Assembly (NCBI GenBank): GCA_029688955.1
Contig: JARUKZ010000013.1
Location: forward strand, 1 to 64,000
DNA: 64,000 nucleotides
From: Chitinispirillales bacterium ANBcel5
GTDB taxonomy: Bacteria; Fibrobacterota; Chitinivibrionia; Chitinivibrionales; Chitinispirillaceae
Direction: 5' to 3'
Made by a program: the position numbers and the translations under genes. Shown here one piece after another: positions 10,780-21,003 of this stretch (position 1 is its first letter; each line of letters starts with the position of its first letter). The notes under the pieces are model-generated. The model was not told where the DNA came from, made no database searches, and worked only from the letters and a program-made list of their open reading frames with translations.

Positions 10780-13700
10780 CTATCTTCTAATATATAACCA
10801 TAACCCAAGATTCCCTGTACCCTCGGTTGTACCGGAGCTGTTTATATATAAGTAGGGTAAAACCTGGTAAGTCAATCTTAAACCTTGTCTATGGGGTTGT
10901 CCCAAACGAATATTGTACATAATACAGGTTCTTTCGGTAAGCATTTCTGTAAGAGTCAAAACCGGACCATCTTCACCGGTAAATTCAAGCAGATTTCCTC
11001 CAATGTTAACATTAGTAATACCAAGCCACTCTCGTATTCGCCATGCCACCGCCGCGCTTGTGTAGATGCTTATAAGTTCTGCTGGTTCAGTTATATAGTC
11101 AGGTAACGCTGTTATAGTTCCAGTAGTGAGAAGGTTAATGATCTGCTCCTCTTCAAGCGGCGGATGAGCGGTAAGAATAAAATTAGGCTCAAATATACTT
11201 CCGCTTAGGGCAACTCCCAATTCATAATCCCTTTGACCATCAAATAAAAACGAACGGATAGTGATATCTGATGTAAGGTCAATTAAAGGATCTATCAAAT
11301 TTAAATCAAATTGCCGTAAAAACCCCTCCCTTAGTTCAGTCTCCCGTTCAAGGTATTTTATTCTGGCCTCAGCAAGGCGCACTTCACCATCTAAATATGG
11401 AGCTGAGGGGGTTCCGCTGATGATTACTCTCCCCGTAAGTAACGCTCGGCCAATGTTTGTTTTTACAATCAGATTTCGGTTTAAAAATAGGTCGAAAAAG
11501 AGATGGCTTTCATCCAGAAATGCGGGTGGAATAACTTCAGGTACTACTGCAGTTGCCCTGATTTGTTCTAATACATCAATGAGTTCAACATACTGGTAAT
11601 ACCGGGTTTCACCAAAAGTAAGCCCACCTGTGATGCTGTCAACCCTGTTTTCTGATCCGATAGCAGAGAGGTTTAGGCTAGCTATACCGATATCAGCCTG
11701 ATTATTATATCTGAATCGAAGATCGCTCGCAAGAAGATTGAATTCCAGGCTGTCGATTCCTGTGTCAGATAAAACAAACCGCCCCTGTGCAGAAATAGGC
11801 CCTCCAAGAGAACCGCGTGTTTCCAGTGTGATTACATCCCCTGCAAGAAGCAGCTCTCCAAAAAAGGGACCAATCGAACGGTCGATCTGCTCGTGTTCTA
11901 ACACCAGAGAGTCTACACGCGTATACCCTGAAGTTTTCACCAATGTATCTACTGATACACTGCCTTTTCCGTTGAGTGTGCCGGATGCAATATCTACTTC
12001 CGGTAAAAAGGGAGTGAAAAATTGTAAATTCGCATGATTAAATTCAAATTCGCCCCTGAGCCCGTAAAAAGGAAGCCGATCATCGGGCCACTGAAGAGGT
12101 ATGAAAGCTTCAGCTCTGATAAATCCTTCATCTGGCAGGTCAACCTCAAAATTCTGCAACTCAATATGGTCTGGAGTGATCACCGCAGAGAGTTGTTCTA
12201 ATTGTGAAAACAAATCTTCGTATCTGAAAATACCTTCAGAGGAATGAAGATAAACTGATGGTTCGCTGATGGTACCATCAAACAAAAAGTTTAATGGGAA
12301 AGAGTACACATGTAGTTCTTCATCGGGAATAGTAATAGTGTCTATACTAAGCTGTGATGTGCCGTTAAGCTCCCATTGTTGATCGTGCTTTAAAAGCATG
12401 GCATCTATTGTAAGAATAATGTGGGTGTCTAATCGGGGGAAAAGGCTGTTTATTATAGTACCCAGGGGAAAATTATGAGTGGTAACATTTATTACAGAGC
12501 CATCCTTTAAGGGCGAGTCAATTTGATGTCTGAGTGGCAGATTAACTGAGAACACAACTGAACTTCTGCTGGTCGCTGCCCCATACACAACAGGGCGGAT
12601 AAAACTTGACCCAATCAATGTGTCGTTAAACAGCAAAAATTCGCCATCAACCAAAGTAGCTACATCACCCGATAAGTTCTGTTCAAGTTCAAAGCTGACC
12701 GAACCATCCGGAAATGCAAATGGCCCCTGCACAGAAAGCCGAAGATTTAGGGAACCTTCTTCTACAATTGGTGCTCCCGCAAGCTCCAGAAACGGGGCAG
12801 TGCGCAAATCACTTACCGACACATTTGCCTGAATATAGTCATCATCAAACTCTCCGGAAGCTCTTATCACTCCAGAGCGTATATCTTCATGTTCAATCAA
12901 CATTAAAAACGCAAACTGGTGCAGATATTCACTCAGTATCAAAGTGCCCCGACTTTCAACTGAAAAACCCTCATTTAACACAAGGAGTTCCTCTAAAGCC
13001 AGTGTGTCTGCATAATACGCTAAACTTGCACTGATCTGCTCAACTCGTTGGTGCTCATAGGCAACGTTTTCTCCGTGTACTGAGGCATAAGCCCTCAGGT
13101 CAGCAATATCCCCCTGAGCGCCAAAAGTTGCCCAAACCTTTCCATCTGCCTGTGGGGGCATTGGTCCCGCTTCAGAAAGATCGGCACTGAGCATTGCGAT
13201 AGATCGATTGATTGTAACTACATCCTGTGCGTAACGCAACTCTGCTACAAGTGTATCTAACTGTATACCATACCACTGTATCCCCGGGGAGTGTACACCA
13301 AGAGTTGCATAAAGGGCATCAAACCATCCCCCAATCCTACTTTCAAGAAAAAGAGCGCCTGTAGCTGACGGACTGATAAACAATGAACTCAGCAACTCTA
13401 AATTTCTCATCGATACAGAAAGATCCCCCCACAGAGTATCTGAATAAAGCATCCCTGCTGCATCGATGTCATTTCCTCGTCCCGTCACACCTCTAAACTC
13501 CCATTCATTCTCAAATAATGCCCCACTTATCCTGAACGGTTCATCTTCTAAAGGGGGAGGCATGTGAAATGTCGCTTCCAGCGCTGCTAGGTGCGGAATA
13601 TCAGGCTCATCATCATCGCCCAGGATATAAACATCAACATCTGCTCTTATTGGGGCAATGGGAAAAGGGATATCAAATAGCTCTAATAAATCGGATATAT

Positions 13701-14799
13701 CGATATCTCTTGAGCTTATGCTAAATTCGTAATCACTAAGCGAAAGCTCCTCTTCCAGTGACCCTTTTAGGAAAACAACGCCATAAGCGTCAACATCACC
13801 CAGGGGAGAACGCAATGTAAGATCGGCCTGTATTGAGTCTGGCAGAGAATAGGTGCTGTTTATCAGTAATGTGTCGATCTCGAAATCTTCGATAATGATA
13901 TTTTCTGAATGGGAGATCAGGCTTCCAAATGGGGACAGTTGGGGACCGTTTACTGTAAGGTCAACATTTAATCTTCCTCCAAGATCTATAACCCCTCCGT
14001 TTAAAGCAGGTTCTGCCTGGGTTAGGGGGATAGATGTGTGTGCATAAAGATCCCAGTGTGCATAGGGTTCAGCCGGAATGTCACCTGCAAGATCAATGAT
14101 CGCCGAATCAGCTTTTACAAATAATTGTTCAAAATTTAAAATCTCATCATTGAAAAATGAACCTGATATATAAATTGAATCAATCGGTCCATTCCAAAGT
14201 GGTGAATTAAACCATCCATACGCCAGGGGTATCGTTGCACGGATAGTATCTGGTTGCAGGCTAAGTGAACCAAACGCCAGCAGTTGGGTGTGGATATCGC
14301 TTTGAAGGTCTGAGAAACGGAAATCAAAATCTGTAAATTCGAGGGTGTCTATGAAAAACTCAAACAGGGGATCTGGTTCAGGCTCAGGAGGTCCAACCGG
14401 AATCAAAGGGAAGCGAAGTGTCCCTTCGTTATCTAATAGTGCAAAAGCCTCTCCGTTTTGAGCTGTGATTTCGGTAATTTGTATGCGCCCCGTTAGTAAG
14501 GCGGGGATAAAATATCTGATAGTAACCATTTCTAAATACAGAGTATCACCGAAGGGTTCACCAGTTCCTGCACGTATGTTTTGAAGGGTTAAGGTGGTAA
14601 ACAGATCTGTTTGAAAATCTCCGATTCGTATCTCTCCCACAATCTCCTCGTTTACAGCTCCTTCGACTCTGTTTAGTATTTCTCTTCTAACCGGCTCCAG
14701 GGAAATAAGGAAAATGAGAAACAAAACTATAATTGATGCACTTACAATTATAAAGAGACCAATTTTAAGCCCTATTCTTCTTGCCCGTGGTGCGGCCAT
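10780..14799 (-). CDS. tamB: TamB/AsmA-like translocation and assembly protein (DUF490)
   Basis: The 1339-aa protein starts with a basic segment and one transmembrane anchor (residues about 8-32), followed by a very long beta-rich region of the AsmA-like/bridge-type lipid-transport fold. The conserved C-terminal TamB domain is at about 1080-1339, with motifs such as 'LDGEVRLAEARIKYLERETELREG' and 'EEEQIINLLTTG' and ending in beta strands. TamB spans the periplasm and cooperates with TamA in outer-membrane biogenesis, probably by phospholipid transfer. An SD (CAGGAG) sits just upstream of the ATG at 14799. It is first in a tamB-tamA order with a 13-bp gap and is divergent from the sigma-factor gene. 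Confidence 0.9.
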   Translation of the reverse strand: MAAPRARRIGLKIGLFIIVSASIIVLFLIFLISLEPVRREILNRVEGAVNEEIVGEIRIGDFQTDLFTTLTLQNIRAGTGEPFGDTLYLEMVTIRYFIPALLTGRIQITEITAQNGEAFALLDNEGTLRFPLIPVGPPEPEPDPLFEFFIDTLEFTDFDFRFSDLQSDIHTQLLAFGSLSLQPDTIRATIPLAYGWFNSPLWNGPIDSIYISGSFFNDEILNFEQLFVKADSAIIDLAGDIPAEPYAHWDLYAHTSIPLTQAEPALNGGVIDLGGRLNVDLTVNGPQLSPFGSLISHSENIIIEDFEIDTLLINSTYSLPDSIQADLTLRSPLGDVDAYGVVFLKGSLEEELSLSDYEFSISSRDIDISDLLELFDIPFPIAPIRADVDVYILGDDDEPDIPHLAALEATFHMPPPLEDEPFRISGALFENEWEFRGVTGRGNDIDAAGMLYSDTLWGDLSVSMRNLELLSSLFISPSATGALFLESRIGGWFDALYATLGVHSPGIQWYGIQLDTLVAELRYAQDVVTINRSIAMLSADLSEAGPMPPQADGKVWATFGAQGDIADLRAYASVHGENVAYEHQRVEQISASLAYYADTLALEELLVLNEGFSVESRGTLILSEYLHQFAFLMLIEHEDIRSGVIRASGEFDDDYIQANVSVSDLRTAPFLELAGAPIVEEGSLNLRLSVQGPFAFPDGSVSFELEQNLSGDVATLVDGEFLLFNDTLIGSSFIRPVVYGAATSRSSVVFSVNLPLRHQIDSPLKDGSVINVTTHNFPLGTIINSLFPRLDTHIILTIDAMLLKHDQQWELNGTSQLSIDTITIPDEELHVYSFPLNFLFDGTISEPSVYLHSSEGIFRYEDLFSQLEQLSAVITPDHIELQNFEVDLPDEGFIRAEAFIPLQWPDDRLPFYGLRGEFEFNHANLQFFTPFLPEVDIASGTLNGKGSVSVDTLVKTSGYTRVDSLVLEHEQIDRSIGPFFGELLLAGDVITLETRGSLGGPISAQGRFVLSDTGIDSLEFNLLASDLRFRYNNQADIGIASLNLSAIGSENRVDSITGGLTFGETRYYQYVELIDVLEQIRATAVVPEVIPPAFLDESHLFFDLFLNRNLIVKTNIGRALLTGRVIISGTPSAPYLDGEVRLAEARIKYLERETELREGFLRQFDLNLIDPLIDLTSDITIRSFLFDGQRDYELGVALSGSIFEPNFILTAHPPLEEEQIINLLTTGTITALPDYITEPAELISIYTSAAVAWRIREWLGITNVNIGGNLLEFTGEDGPVLTLTEMLTERTCIMYNIRLGQPHRQGLRLTYQVLPYLYINSSGTTEGTGNLGLWLYIRR

Positions 14800-14937
14800 A
14801 TGTACTCCTGAGTTGGCCAGTTATAACCAAAAACACAAAGGGTTGCAAAAGGAATGCCGCGGTTTATAACTGATTGTTTTAGCATTCTTTGGGGGCGTAT
14901 TTTTCCGGTTATTGGAAGTTAAACGTGTAAAAAAGAA

Positions 14938-14957
14938 CACTTTTTTAAAAAAAAGTG
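14938..14957. promoter_or_regulatory. AT-rich near-palindrome in the tamB/sigma-factor divergent promoter region
   Basis: CAC, six T, eight A and GTG form an imperfect inverted repeat in the 222-bp gap between the divergent tamB and sigma-factor genes. It could be an operator, curved promoter DNA or a hairpin in the sigma-factor leader. I see no confident -35/-10 pair in this gap. Confidence 0.35.
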
Positions 14958-15021
14958 CAATCCAGCACACAATAATCTTTGTACATGGAGCGAAGTACTC
15001 GTGTACCTGGAGGTGATATAT

Positions 15022-15867
15022 ATGGACAAAAGAATGATTATTCCAGATGAGATTTCACTGGAGCTGTATCTAAAAGAGATTAGTAGAAATGAAGCGTTGC
15101 CAGCTGATGAGGAAGCCAGATTAGCTGTTCAAATCAGAAAAGGTGACAAAAAAGCACTCGAAAAACTCATCAAAGCAAACTTGCGCTTTGTAGTCAGTGT
15201 CGCTCGTAACTATCAAAATCAGGGGCTTCCGCTGGGTGAACTCATCAGTGAGGGCAATCTGGGGCTTATACAGGCTGCAAAACGCTTTGATGAAAAGCGT
15301 AATTTTAAATTTATCTCTTATGCCGTGTGGTGGATCAGGCAGGCAATCCTGCGCGCGCTGGCCGATCGCTCACGCATAACCCGTGTTCCTCTCAATCGTA
15401 TCGGTGTTATTCACAAAGTCGGTAAAACCCAGTCCAGACTGGAACAAAAGTATAGAAGAATGCCTTCCCTTGAAGAAATCGCCAACGAGCTGGGGATAAA
15501 TGAGAGTGAGATTGTTGCTATTCAGAAAATCGGTAACCGATATCTTTCCCTGGATACCCCCGTTCAGGCTGATGATAGCTCAGAGCTTATAGATCTGCTT
15601 CAGGATGAAGAGCAGGAATTGCCAGACAGCAGGCTTATGGAGCTTTCAATTCACGAAGGTGTCAATCGCATTCTTGATACGCTAAGTGAACGAGAAAAAA
15701 AAGTACTAAAACTCTATTTTGGGGTAGGTGAAGATACCGCTCACACTCTCGATGAGATTGGAAGAAGGCTTCAACTCACACGGGAAAGAGTGCGTCAGAT
15801 TAAAGAAAAAGCGATTCACCGACTCAAAATATCCTATCGCAACAACACGCTGCAAACTTTAGACTGA
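15022..15867 (+). CDS. RpoD-type sigma-70 factor lacking region 1.1
   Basis: The product (281 aa) has all core regions of group 1/2 sigma-70 factors: region 1.2 (ISLELYLKEISRNEALP), region 2 with the -10 recognition helix 'YAVWWIRQAILRALADRSR', region 3, and region 4.2 with the DNA-binding HTH 'LDEIGRRLQLTRERVRQI'. It lacks region 1.1 and the large non-conserved region, like the short primary sigmas of Bacteroidota. I chose the ATG at 15022 because a perfect GGAGGTGA lies at 15009-15016; an in-frame GTG at 15001 would place that SD inside the gene. Whether it is the primary sigma or an alternative RpoS-like copy cannot be told from this window. Confidence 0.92.
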   Translation: MDKRMIIPDEISLELYLKEISRNEALPADEEARLAVQIRKGDKKALEKLIKANLRFVVSVARNYQNQGLPLGELISEGNLGLIQAAKRFDEKRNFKFISYAVWWIRQAILRALADRSRITRVPLNRIGVIHKVGKTQSRLEQKYRRMPSLEEIANELGINESEIVAIQKIGNRYLSLDTPVQADDSSELIDLLQDEEQELPDSRLMELSIHEGVNRILDTLSEREKKVLKLYFGVGEDTAHTLDEIGRRLQLTRERVRQIKEKAIHRLKISYRNNTLQTLD

Positions 15868-15888
15868 AAACTCGTCCCTTTCAGTCCC

Positions 15889-15914
15889 TGCAGGCCGGTG
15901 CAAGCCGGCCTGCA
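15889..15914 (+). terminator. Strong GC-rich hairpin after the sigma-factor gene
   Basis: TGCAGGCCGG (15889-15898) pairs perfectly with CCGGCCTGCA (15905-15914) around a 6-nt loop. No U-tract follows, so it is a stem-loop barrier or transcript-stabilising element more than a classical intrinsic terminator. It lies between convergent genes. Confidence 0.6.
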
Positions 15915-15955
15915 ACTAAGCTTACACTCCTAAACAAAATTGTTGATAAAAAAAA

Positions 15956-16633
15956 TTACTGAAGAGTTTCCTGGTATTCAAATGCATCTTGTATTGAATA
16001 ACATTTGCAATTTGTCTCACTGATGAGCATCTTTTCAAAGTGGAAAAGAACAGAGGCGTCTTCGCTAATGCAAGACAATAGCTGTTTGTCACATAAACTT
16101 TGCGCTTCCTCAAATCTTCTTAGTCGGCGCAGAATATCGGTGAGTATAAGCTGCTCTTCATGGTAGGAATCTGCAAATGATTCTTTCTGGTCACGACATT
16201 TGATAAATAGGTTCAGGGCTTTGTTTCTGCAGTAATCAGCAGATTCATCGAACCCGTTATCATCACAAATCCAGGCACCATGAAGCGTTGTCCAGCCAGC
16301 CTCCGCGATTTGGCCTGCAGACAGAACCAACATGGTATAACACAGAAATGAGTTGGCTGTTTCGGGAAACAAAGGATTGTTTAGCTGCTTACGGTAGGGT
16401 GACATCTGTATCAACTCACTAAACCCCGAAACACCCATAGTCAGGTCTGGGGAGCAGTAGCCACAAAAAATACAGCGGTGAATACTGTTATAAATGCCTG
16501 AACGCTGAAATCCGCTTGGACGCCCGTCTAAATCTCTGGCGCCAGATAAATGAGAAAGAGGACCCGATTCATACTGTTTATTTTTACCACCACATAGGAA
16601 ACACTCTTTTTCCATCAAAAATACAGTAGACAT
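15956..16633 (-). CDS. DUF2225-like protein with two Cys-x-x-Cys motifs
   Basis: The 225-aa protein begins with a CxxC knuckle (CFLCGG), then 'DLDGRPSG', and a second CxxC in 'HRCIFCGYCSPDL', the arrangement of DUF2225 proteins, which probably bind zinc. The rest is alpha-helical in TPR-like style (EEQLILTDILRRLRRFEEAQSLC). AGGAAAGG precedes the ATG at 16633. The function of the family is unknown. It is divergent from era. Confidence 0.65.
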   Translation of the reverse strand: MSTVFLMEKECFLCGGKNKQYESGPLSHLSGARDLDGRPSGFQRSGIYNSIHRCIFCGYCSPDLTMGVSGFSELIQMSPYRKQLNNPLFPETANSFLCYTMLVLSAGQIAEAGWTTLHGAWICDDNGFDESADYCRNKALNLFIKCRDQKESFADSYHEEQLILTDILRRLRRFEEAQSLCDKQLLSCISEDASVLFHFEKMLISETNCKCYSIQDAFEYQETLQ

Positions 16634-16813
16634 AGGCTTCCTTTCCTGTTCCGTGTATACTATAATGGTATAATCGGGTGAATCTATTTTTCAATACCTT
16701 AACTACAAGATTCTGAAGAACAACACAATATAGGTGTAATGCCGTTACAGGATATATTTTTTGTTTATTACTGTAACTATTCACAGACTTATAAACGAAA
16801 CGTCAAAAAGGTT

Positions 16814-17719
16814 ATGAAACAGCAGACAACAGCATTCAAATCAGGCTTCATAGCATTTCTGGGAAGACCAAATAGTGGCAAATCTACTCTCATGAATAAT
16901 ATCCTGGAAGAGCAGATATCTATCGTAACCCCTCTGCCTCAAACTACACGGCAAAATATCCGGGGAATATTTACCTCAGATAAAATGCAGCTGGTATTTG
17001 TAGATACCCCCGGAATTCATAAAGGGAAATACAGTTTCAATGAAGTGATGATTCAGCAAGCTGCCAATGTCCTTAAAGAACAGGAAGTTGATCTTGTTTG
17101 TTATATGGTGGACCTGTCAAGAAAATTTGGTGAAGAAGAGGGATGGGTCGCACAAATGGTCGTTTCATACAACCGCCCTGTTCTTATCGTCTTTAATAAA
17201 ACAGACCTGTGCCCCGATGTTGAAAAGAAAAAGAGAGAGTTTTTTGGCCTGTTTCCAAAACTTAACTCCTTCCCTCAGCTATCACTATCGGCAATAGATA
17301 ATGAGGCTAAAGTGACGTTTTTGAATATTGCGGAAAAGTTTATACCGCAGGGGCCTCCTTACTTTGATCAGGATACGCTAACTGATGCACCCATGCGTTT
17401 TATCGCCTCAGAGTTTATTCGCAAACACGTTATTCTTAATACCAGGGAAGAGGTGCCGCATGCAACGTTTGTGGAAATAGAATCCTACAAGGAGTCAAAA
17501 AAAGGACATGAAATCACCGCAACCATTCATGTGGAGACCAATGGGCAGAGAGGTATAATTGTGGGAAAAAAAGGCTTTCTGATCCAAAAGATAAAGAGAG
17601 ATGCAAAAGAAGACTTAAAAAACATCCTCGAACAACCCGTTTCTCTATCTTTGCATGTAAAAGTAACTCCCAATTGGAGAGATAATAAGAACTTTCTGCG
17701 TCATATGGGGATGCATTAA
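16814..17719 (+). CDS. era: GTPase Era, 16S rRNA-binding ribosome assembly factor
   Basis: The 301-aa protein has the Era order: G1 'GRPNSGKS', switch/G2 'TTRQNIRG', G3 'DTPGIH', G4 'NKTD', then the C-terminal KH domain with 'IIVGKKGFLIQKIKRDA'. Era binds the 3' end of 16S rRNA and helps 30S maturation at the inner face of the membrane. The ATG at 16814 was chosen over an upstream in-frame ATG at 16739, because the extra 25 residues are not family-like and AAAAGG precedes 16814. It stands alone as a transcription unit, divergent from the DUF2225 gene. Confidence 0.96.
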   Translation: MKQQTTAFKSGFIAFLGRPNSGKSTLMNNILEEQISIVTPLPQTTRQNIRGIFTSDKMQLVFVDTPGIHKGKYSFNEVMIQQAANVLKEQEVDLVCYMVDLSRKFGEEEGWVAQMVVSYNRPVLIVFNKTDLCPDVEKKKREFFGLFPKLNSFPQLSLSAIDNEAKVTFLNIAEKFIPQGPPYFDQDTLTDAPMRFIASEFIRKHVILNTREEVPHATFVEIESYKESKKGHEITATIHVETNGQRGIIVGKKGFLIQKIKRDAKEDLKNILEQPVSLSLHVKVTPNWRDNKNFLRHMGMH

Positions 17720-17726
17720 TAGTAGA

Positions 17727-17763
17727 AGAGGACGAGTATAAGAAGTAATTGCACTCGCCCTCT
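17727..17763. terminator. Hairpin between era and the convergent DUF378 gene
   Basis: AGAGGACGAGT (17727-17737) pairs with ACTCGCCCTCT (17753-17763), with one internal mismatch and a 15-nt loop. There is no U-run on either side; its symmetric position between convergent genes suggests a bidirectional stop. Confidence 0.45.
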
Positions 17764-17800
17764 AAACTAGCTTTGTGGTTAATTGATCATCTAAACCACG

Positions 17801-18046
17801 CTATGCAGCCTCTCCGGCAGCCTTATGACGGCGCGTCTCCACTCTCCGTGATAGCGCCGGAGAAATCACTGCTACGTAGATTGCAGATAACCCCACCAAT
17901 GCATAAATAATTCTTGAAACAACTGTTAAGGGGCCAAATATCGCTGCTACAAGATCAAAAGTGAAAAAACCTACAAGCCCCCAGTTGATTCCGCCAATAA
18001 TCAAAATAACCAGTGCGGTCCAGTCTAACCCATTTAGTTGCCTCAT
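17801..18046 (-). CDS. DUF378 family small membrane protein
   Basis: The product is 81 aa and begins 'MRQLNGLDWTALVILIIGGINWGLVGFF', the near-invariant DUF378 opening. A second transmembrane segment (about 44-64) and a basic tail follow. The start at 18046 has a strong SD (GGAGG); a frame starting at 18082 adds 12 residues and lacks this support. Family function is unknown, and it is commonly annotated as an inner-membrane YuzA-like protein. Confidence 0.88.
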   Translation of the reverse strand: MRQLNGLDWTALVILIIGGINWGLVGFFTFDLVAAIFGPLTVVSRIIYALVGLSAIYVAVISPALSRRVETRRHKAAGEAA

Positions 18047-18261
18047 ATAATCCTCCAGTATAAACAAATACCTCCAGCACAAACTGAAGTGCTTATCTAA
18101 ATTCTAAAACAAAATCCATGCCTGAGAAGCAATACACTTTCTCCCCACTTAACCCCTAATTTTAAAAGGCCCCCTACTGTAGTATAATGAAATTTTTGTA
18201 TATTTAAGATTTGAGAATAGTATTGAGAATCTTACCTCTATTATAAGGATTAGCAAAAAAA

Positions 18262-19560
18262 ATGACGTTCATACTACAGGTACTGTTTAAACGTAAAAGA
18301 GCTGCCGGCTTCAAACCTGCCCTGCATACACTCGCCTTTCTCACCGCGTTGCTTTCTATAACCGCTACTTCATCTGCAGCAAACACCCTTTCAAACACCA
18401 TTGAAAAGGAATTCGAAACCGTAGAAAAGGCCATTGAACAACTCGTCGCTTCGCCTGAATTGAAACGAGCAAACCGGGAGGAGGCAGATGAAAAACTACG
18501 AAGATTCACGCGCCAATACCCCATGGTACGTCGCATTTTGAGAACAAATGCAGAGGGGGTTACGATTAATGATATAACTGCAGGGGTGTGGGAAAGTGGG
18601 GCAAGCAGAAGTATTGCTCATCAGAACTGGTTTATAACCATAAAAGAATCAAAGAGCGCATATTTTTCCTCTACAACCGATGACAGCGGCACACGGCTGC
18701 TCTTTTGGGCATGGCCATACTCTTCCACTTCAGACCCGCAAAGCTTTAGTGGAGCTATAGCTGTTCATATCGATTTGGCTGTAGTTTTTGCGTTACTCGG
18801 AGAAAGTCAACCATTTCAAATTAATTACGACCATAGTCCGCTCTACAGGCATGACTGGCAGGGCACCGAACAATCAATAAGTATTCCTCTTGAGATAAAG
18901 GGATCCGAGGAGATCTCTTTAGAAATTATCTCAACAGGGGACGAGAAAGAAACTGTCCCGGCTCCACAAAATGATGAAGTTGACCCCACTGTTACCCCCA
19001 TTGATACCGCCCAAAAGGACCAAAGTGAAGCTGCCTTGGATACGAGTGCCGAAAAAGGTAGATCCGCTTCGCAAAGAAACGTCGATTCGATGTTTCCGGT
19101 AATCATTATTGTTTTGATGATCATTATTCTTCTTTTGTTTGGAGCAGGTAAGAAGCAAAATCCTGCTAACCGTAGCAGAAGAAAAACGTCTGTGACCCGT
19201 GACCGCTCTTCGGTGTCCCAATCTGAGAAAAAAGGTAATTCGCTGTTTTCACTGTCACAGGCAGGAAAAAGTAGCTTTCCGCCCTCTCTTTCAGAGGTAC
19301 AACTTTCAGATAAAGAACGGCAGGATGTGAAAGAATCCTCTCAGGAGCAGGCGGTGGTAATATATAAAAAAGCCTATGAAGAGATGGCTAACTGGGTTGT
19401 ACAGGAATTTGAGCGTTTGGAGAAAAAGGTAGATGGTCTGAATGTTCAGATTGAAACTCTCACCCAAAAATTAAACCAACAGGATGTTGGTGTTAAAAAG
19501 AGCTGTTCTGAAAAACTTTCAGATGAGAGCCAATCTGATGACAGCAGAGCTCAAAGATGA
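18262..19560 (+). CDS. Orphan membrane protein: periplasmic Cache-like sensor, one TM, cytoplasmic coiled coil
   Basis: I do not recognise a named family. A signal-anchor (about 15-40) precedes a predicted periplasmic domain (about 45-200) containing PDC/Cache-like features: '[17 protein letters not shown]', '[16 protein letters not shown]' and '[17 protein letters not shown]'. A Glu/Asp/Thr-rich linker (about 210-270) leads to a strong transmembrane helix ([19 protein letters not shown], about 278-297). The cytoplasmic tail is charged and ends in a coiled coil (about 365-420). There is no kinase, HAMP, GGDEF or MCP output domain, so it would need a partner to signal. AAGGA precedes the ATG. 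Its last 10 bases overlap the convergent folD gene. Confidence 0.7.
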   Translation: MTFILQVLFKRKRAAGFKPALHTLAFLTALLSITATSSAANTLSNTIEKEFETVEKAIEQLVASPELKRANREEADEKLRRFTRQYPMVRRILRTNAEGVTINDITAGVWESGASRSIAHQNWFITIKESKSAYFSSTTDDSGTRLLFWAWPYSSTSDPQSFSGAIAVHIDLAVVFALLGESQPFQINYDHSPLYRHDWQGTEQSISIPLEIKGSEEISLEIISTGDEKETVPAPQNDEVDPTVTPIDTAQKDQSEAALDTSAEKGRSASQRNVDSMFPVIIIVLMIIILLLFGAGKKQNPANRSRRKTSVTRDRSSVSQSEKKGNSLFSLSQAGKSSFPPSLSEVQLSDKERQDVKESSQEQAVVIYKKAYEEMANWVVQEFERLEKKVDGLNVQIETLTQKLNQQDVGVKKSCSEKLSDESQSDDSRAQR

Positions 19561-20387
19561 GCTTCTGCTGAATCCATAGTTTGAGTGATAAGAGTAGAGA
19601 TGGTCATGGGGCCAACACCACCGGGAACAGGGGTGTACGCACTTGCCCGGGTCGCGGCGACTGTAAGATCAATGTCACCTACTTTTTCAGGATGGTATCC
19701 TGCATCCACCACAACCGCTCCCTCTTTAACCCACTCGCCTTTGATAAACTCAGGCCTTCCCACTGCTCCCACAACTATGTCTGCCTGTGAGATCAATGCA
19801 GGAAGATCTTTTGTTTTAGAGTGGCAGATCACTACTGTGGCGTTTCTGTTAAGAAGCATTTGGGCCATAGGCTTTCCAAGTATAGGGCTCCTGCCAACCA
19901 CCACCGCAAGCTTACCTTCTATTTCTATATTATAGTGATCCAAAAGTTTCATGATACCTGCAGGGGTTGCACTACCATAGGCGCGTTCACCCATTGCCAT
20001 GCGTCCAAACCCAAGACAGGTAACCCCATCAACATCCTTTTCCAGCGCAATGGAATCAAATGCAGCACGTTCATCAATCTGTTTGGGGACCGGGTGTTGG
20101 AGCAAAATGCCATTCACTGAGGGGTCATTGTTGAGACCTTCTATTACATCCAAAAGCTCTTTAGTGGTAGTGCTTTGGGGTAATTCTATACGCCTGGATA
20201 ACATACCAACCCTGGCACAGGCATTTCCCTTCATCTTCACATAAGTTGCTGACGAAGGGTCATTTCCTACTAAAATTGTTGCAAGCAGAGGTACTCTACC
20301 ACTCTTTTGCTTGAATTTTTCAACTCGGCCAAGAAGCTCTTCCTCAATCGATTTAGCCAATTTTTTTCCATCAAGAACGACTGCCAT
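19551..20387 (-). CDS. folD: FolD, methylene-tetrahydrofolate dehydrogenase/cyclohydrolase
   Basis: The 278-aa protein matches bifunctional FolD end to end. It has the catalytic Lys segment '[16 protein letters not shown]', the substrate motif '[13 protein letters not shown]', the NADP-binding '[17 protein letters not shown]', and the C-terminal '[17 protein letters not shown]' signature. It interconverts 5,10-methylene-, methenyl- and 10-formyl-tetrahydrofolate in the cytoplasm, feeding purine and formyl-Met-tRNA synthesis. A GAGGAG SD precedes the ATG. Confidence 0.97.
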   Translation of the reverse strand: MAVVLDGKKLAKSIEEELLGRVEKFKQKSGRVPLLATILVGNDPSSATYVKMKGNACARVGMLSRRIELPQSTTTKELLDVIEGLNNDPSVNGILLQHPVPKQIDERAAFDSIALEKDVDGVTCLGFGRMAMGERAYGSATPAGIMKLLDHYNIEIEGKLAVVVGRSPILGKPMAQMLLNRNATVVICHSKTKDLPALISQADIVVGAVGRPEFIKGEWVKEGAVVVDAGYHPEKVGDIDLTVAATRASAYTPVPGGVGPMTISTLITQTMDSAEAHL

Positions 20388-20550
20388 ATTTGCTGCTCCT
20401 CACTTTAGTGGTGAAAGGGAGTAAAAATATAAAAGATGTAGCAGCGCTTTTAAACAATATGTTTCTTTGCACCCATTGTTTGGCTGTAATCTTTTATATT
20501 GAAAGCAAGGGGTAAGCGGCTCTGTACACTTATACAAAAAAGGATAACAG

Positions 20551-20943
20551 ATGTTTTTGCGATTATTGCTTCTTTTTACCATCTTTCCCCTAATCGAACT
20601 CGCACTTCTTATCTATATTGGCGGCTTAATTGGTGCCCTTAATACAATCCTCATTGTGATTGCCACTGCTTTTATTGGTGCCGCACTGGCTAAAGCTGAA
20701 GGACTATCCACTCTCCTTAAGATCCGTACAAGCATGGCAAAGGGACAGATCCCGGCCGAAGAGATACTGGATGGCTTTTTAATTTTAATTGCAGCAGTTG
20801 TACTTATCACTCCCGGACTTATAACCGACCTTCTTGGGTTTGGGCTGCTTATAAGACCAACCAGAAAACTATTTAAACGATACCTGAAAAAAACAATAAA
20901 ACGAAAGATCGATAAAGGATCAATGGAGATTCGTATGCATTGA
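20551..20943 (+). CDS. fxsA: FxsA family membrane protein
   Basis: The 130-aa protein shows the FxsA layout: 'IFPLIELALLIYIGGLIG', an Ala-rich second TM with 'GAALAKAEGLSTLLKIR', the 'AEEILDGFLILIAAVVLITPGLITDLLGFGLLI' region across the third and fourth TMs (read as shorter overlapping motifs), and a basic tail. E. coli FxsA overproduction alleviates F-factor exclusion of phage T7; its normal role is unknown. GGAT a few bases upstream of the ATG may serve as the SD. Confidence 0.93.
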   Translation: MFLRLLLLFTIFPLIELALLIYIGGLIGALNTILIVIATAFIGAALAKAEGLSTLLKIRTSMAKGQIPAEEILDGFLILIAAVVLITPGLITDLLGFGLLIRPTRKLFKRYLKKTIKRKIDKGSMEIRMH

Positions 20944-21003
20944 GGTATGGTTTTTGCATCACTAAAGAAAAAATTTAACCCTTTCATTTAGGAGGATGCA
21001 TAT

